64,000 bases of DNA, from the NCBI RefSeq assembly GCF_029948125.1, contig NZ_JASAMB010000009.1, positions 124,001 to 188,000 of the forward strand. Reading direction: 5' to 3'. Within the stretch, counting starts at the first letter, position 1. Each line of letters opens with the position of its first letter. A model generated the notes under the pieces. The model had not been told where the DNA came from, made no database searches, and saw nothing but the letters and a program-made list of their open reading frames with translations. Positions 62,536 to 64,000 of the stretch are shown here, piece after piece. Both the position numbers and the translations under genes were made by a program. This DNA is from Catellatospora sp. KI3 (lineage in GTDB: Bacteria > Actinomycetota > Actinomycetes > Mycobacteriales > Micromonosporaceae).

Positions 62536-64000
62536 TCACACCTTGGGCACGATCGGCAGGCGGTTCAGCCCGGGCTTGGCGCTCGGCGGCGGGGACATCG
62601 GCCGCGGGCTCATCGGCACCGCCGGGTCGCCCACCGGGGCCGGGCTCGGCGAAGTGCTGGCCGACGGCGAGGGGGACGGCTGCGGGTCGGGCAGGATGCC
62701 GGTCTCGCCGTACCGGAAGGCCAGGTCGGGCAGGTCGCCGCCGACCAGGCTGTTCAGCTGCAGCCAGCGCATCGTGGTGCCGGAGGCGTCCACCACCCCC
62801 GGGGTGGACTTCCGGTCGCCGTCCCAGTCGCCGACCAGCGGCACCGTGTAGACGCCGCCGAAGCCGAGGTGGATCTCGGCGGTCGTCGCGGTCAGCGAGT
62901 TGACCAGGTAGTAGTCGTGCCGCTCGCCGTCGTTGTCGACCGTGCCCGGGGTGTACGTCCCGTTGCCGTCCCAGTCGCCCACGACCGGCGTCTTGCCCGC
63001 GTCCCCGACCGTCACCTTCACCTCGGTCTTCGGGTCGGTCAGCGAGTTGGTGAACTTCCAGTCGTGCCGCTTGCCGTCGGCGTCGGCGGTGCCGGGCGTG
63101 AACGTGCCGTTGCCGTCCCAGTCGCCGACCAGCGGCACGTCCTCGACGTCGCCGAACCCGACGTGCACGTCGGCCGGGCCGGGCCGGAACCCGTTGGCCA
63201 GGTAGTAGTCGTGCCGCTTGCCCTCGCTGTCGACCGTGCCCGGCGTCCAGGTGCGGTTGCCGTCCCAGTCGCCGACGATCGGGGCCTTCTCCACGTCGCC
63301 GTACTCGAAATCCAGGTCCGGGGTGAGCAGCGGGTCGGTGCCGCCGGTCGCGACCGGCGCGGTGCCCCGCTGGTTGGTCAGCCGCCAGCGCCAGTGCTCG
63401 CCCGCCGGGGTGACCAGGCCCGCGGTCATCGTCCCGTCGCCGTCCCAGTCGCCGACCACCAGCTTCGGCATCGGCCCGAGCGGATTGCTGGCCAGCGCCG
63501 CCAGGTCCGACAGCGAGCCGTTGAACACGTTCTGGTCGCCGGGCAGCTTGCCGTGGTTGGCGTACTGCCACAGGGTCCAGTGGTCCCAGCCCGCCGGCAG
63601 CCCCATGACCTTGTCGGTGTAGCTGGAGACGAACAGGTAGTGCCGCCCGAACGAGGTGCTCCTACCCGTGCACGGGTTCCACCAGTTCGGGTTGGTGTAG
63701 ATCATCGTGGCGCTGCCGGTGCGCTCGCGTACCCGCTCGGTGAAGTCGCGGATCCACTTGACCAGCTCGCTCTTGCTCCGGCCCCAGCACGGGTGGTCGG
63801 CCACGTACTTGCCGTCCCACTTGTACGGCCACTCGATGTCCAGCATCGGCGGCAGCGTCCGCCCGTCGTTGGTGTACTGCGCCCGGTCCAGGAAGTAGTC
63901 GGCCTGGGTGCGGCCGCCGCTGCGGTCGGGCCGGGCGAAGTGGTACGCCCCGAAGTACACCCCGTTGCGCTTGGCCCCGCTCAGGTTCTTGCGGTACTGG
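62536..64000 (-). CDS. GH25 lysozyme with VCBS/FG-GAP-like repeats, 5' end beyond the window
   Basis: The frame is open to the right edge, so the N-terminus (signal peptide and the first catalytic Asp) is missing. YFGAYHFARPD, PPMLDIEWPYKWDG with the catalytic Asp/Glu pair, ATMIYTNPNWW and DHWTLWQYANHGKLPG identify the GH25 muramidase barrel. Five repeats of about 50 residues follow, each with (V/I)VGDWDG(N/D)G or NR-type calcium-loop signatures and TPGTVD. A Pro/Ser-rich tail (DPQPSPSPSASTSPSPAP) ends the protein. It hydrolyses peptidoglycan outside the cell. Confidence 0.88.
   Translation of the reverse strand, partial: QYRKNLSGAKRNGVYFGAYHFARPDRSGGRTQADYFLDRAQYTNDGRTLPPMLDIEWPYKWDGKYVADHPCWGRSKSELVKWIRDFTERVRERTGSATMIYTNPNWWNPCTGRSTSFGRHYLFVSSYTDKVMGLPAGWDHWTLWQYANHGKLPGDQNVFNGSLSDLAALASNPLGPMPKLVVGDWDGDGTMTAGLVTPAGEHWRWRLTNQRGTAPVATGGTDPLLTPDLDFEYGDVEKAPIVGDWDGNRTWTPGTVDSEGKRHDYYLANGFRPGPADVHVGFGDVEDVPLVGDWDGNGTFTPGTADADGKRHDWKFTNSLTDPKTEVKVTVGDAGKTPVVGDWDGNGTYTPGTVDNDGERHDYYLVNSLTATTAEIHLGFGGVYTVPLVGDWDGDRKSTPGVVDASGTTMRWLQLNSLVGGDLPDLAFRYGETGILPDPQPSPSPSASTSPSPAPVGDPAVPMSPRPMSPPPSAKPGLNRLPIVPKV

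Overview
The window is very high-GC DNA from an actinomycete. GTG starts are common, several neighbouring genes overlap at GTGA, and there are MarR/TetR/HxlR divergons, an HspR-type operator at lon and many secreted polysaccharide-degrading enzymes. Micromonosporaceae is my best guess for the family; this rests on gene style only. I see no tRNA, rRNA or CRISPR array.

1-15 kb: a truncated 2OG-Fe(II) oxygenase-like gene, a decayed nucleotidyltransferase, a small secreted duplicated-domain protein, and then a compact three-gene NRPS operon on the minus strand (14789 to 1502). It encodes four modules (A-T-C-A-T, C-A-T, C-A-T-TE). The last polypeptide continues in frame from the thioesterase into an MFS transporter, so release and export are joined in one protein. 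No tailoring, MbtH or regulatory gene adjoins it. The last A domain carries a code close to that of Asp domains.

15-36 kb: housekeeping-type genes (DUF1232, MOSC, GHL10 glycoside hydrolase-like, spermidine-synthase fold, SDR), a solo tnpB element, an MFS permease, and a run of exported enzymes and surface proteins (pectate lyase, HAF-repeat protein, GH18 chitinase, S1 protease) with a membrane GGDEF/HD-GYP protein among them.

36-49 kb: a TetR/FAD-monooxygenase divergon with a twin operator, an HxlR/DoxX divergon, a frameshifted ATP-grasp relic, SnoaL and TIGR03086-type proteins, an ABC exporter/MarR divergon, adenosine deaminase, a STAS protein, a cyclase and a GH43 enzyme with a LacI-type box.

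49-64 kb: a tandem USP, a two-component pair, a DUF5996/methyltransferase pair, a cold-shock protein, a Cys-rich copper-binding protein, lon with a HAIR operator, a membrane/HTH pair, an editing-less threonyl-tRNA synthetase, DUF1992, arginine deiminase and a GH25 lysozyme cut by the window end.

The most novel signals are: (i) four dispersed copies of an exactly 64-bp imperfect palindrome, some with compensatory changes; (ii) a leaderless 18-residue Thr-rich leader peptide plus GC-rich hairpin ahead of thrS, which looks like ribosome-mediated attenuation; (iii) a perfect spacer-less 58-bp palindrome between convergent genes; (iv) the NRPS-TE-MFS fusion.
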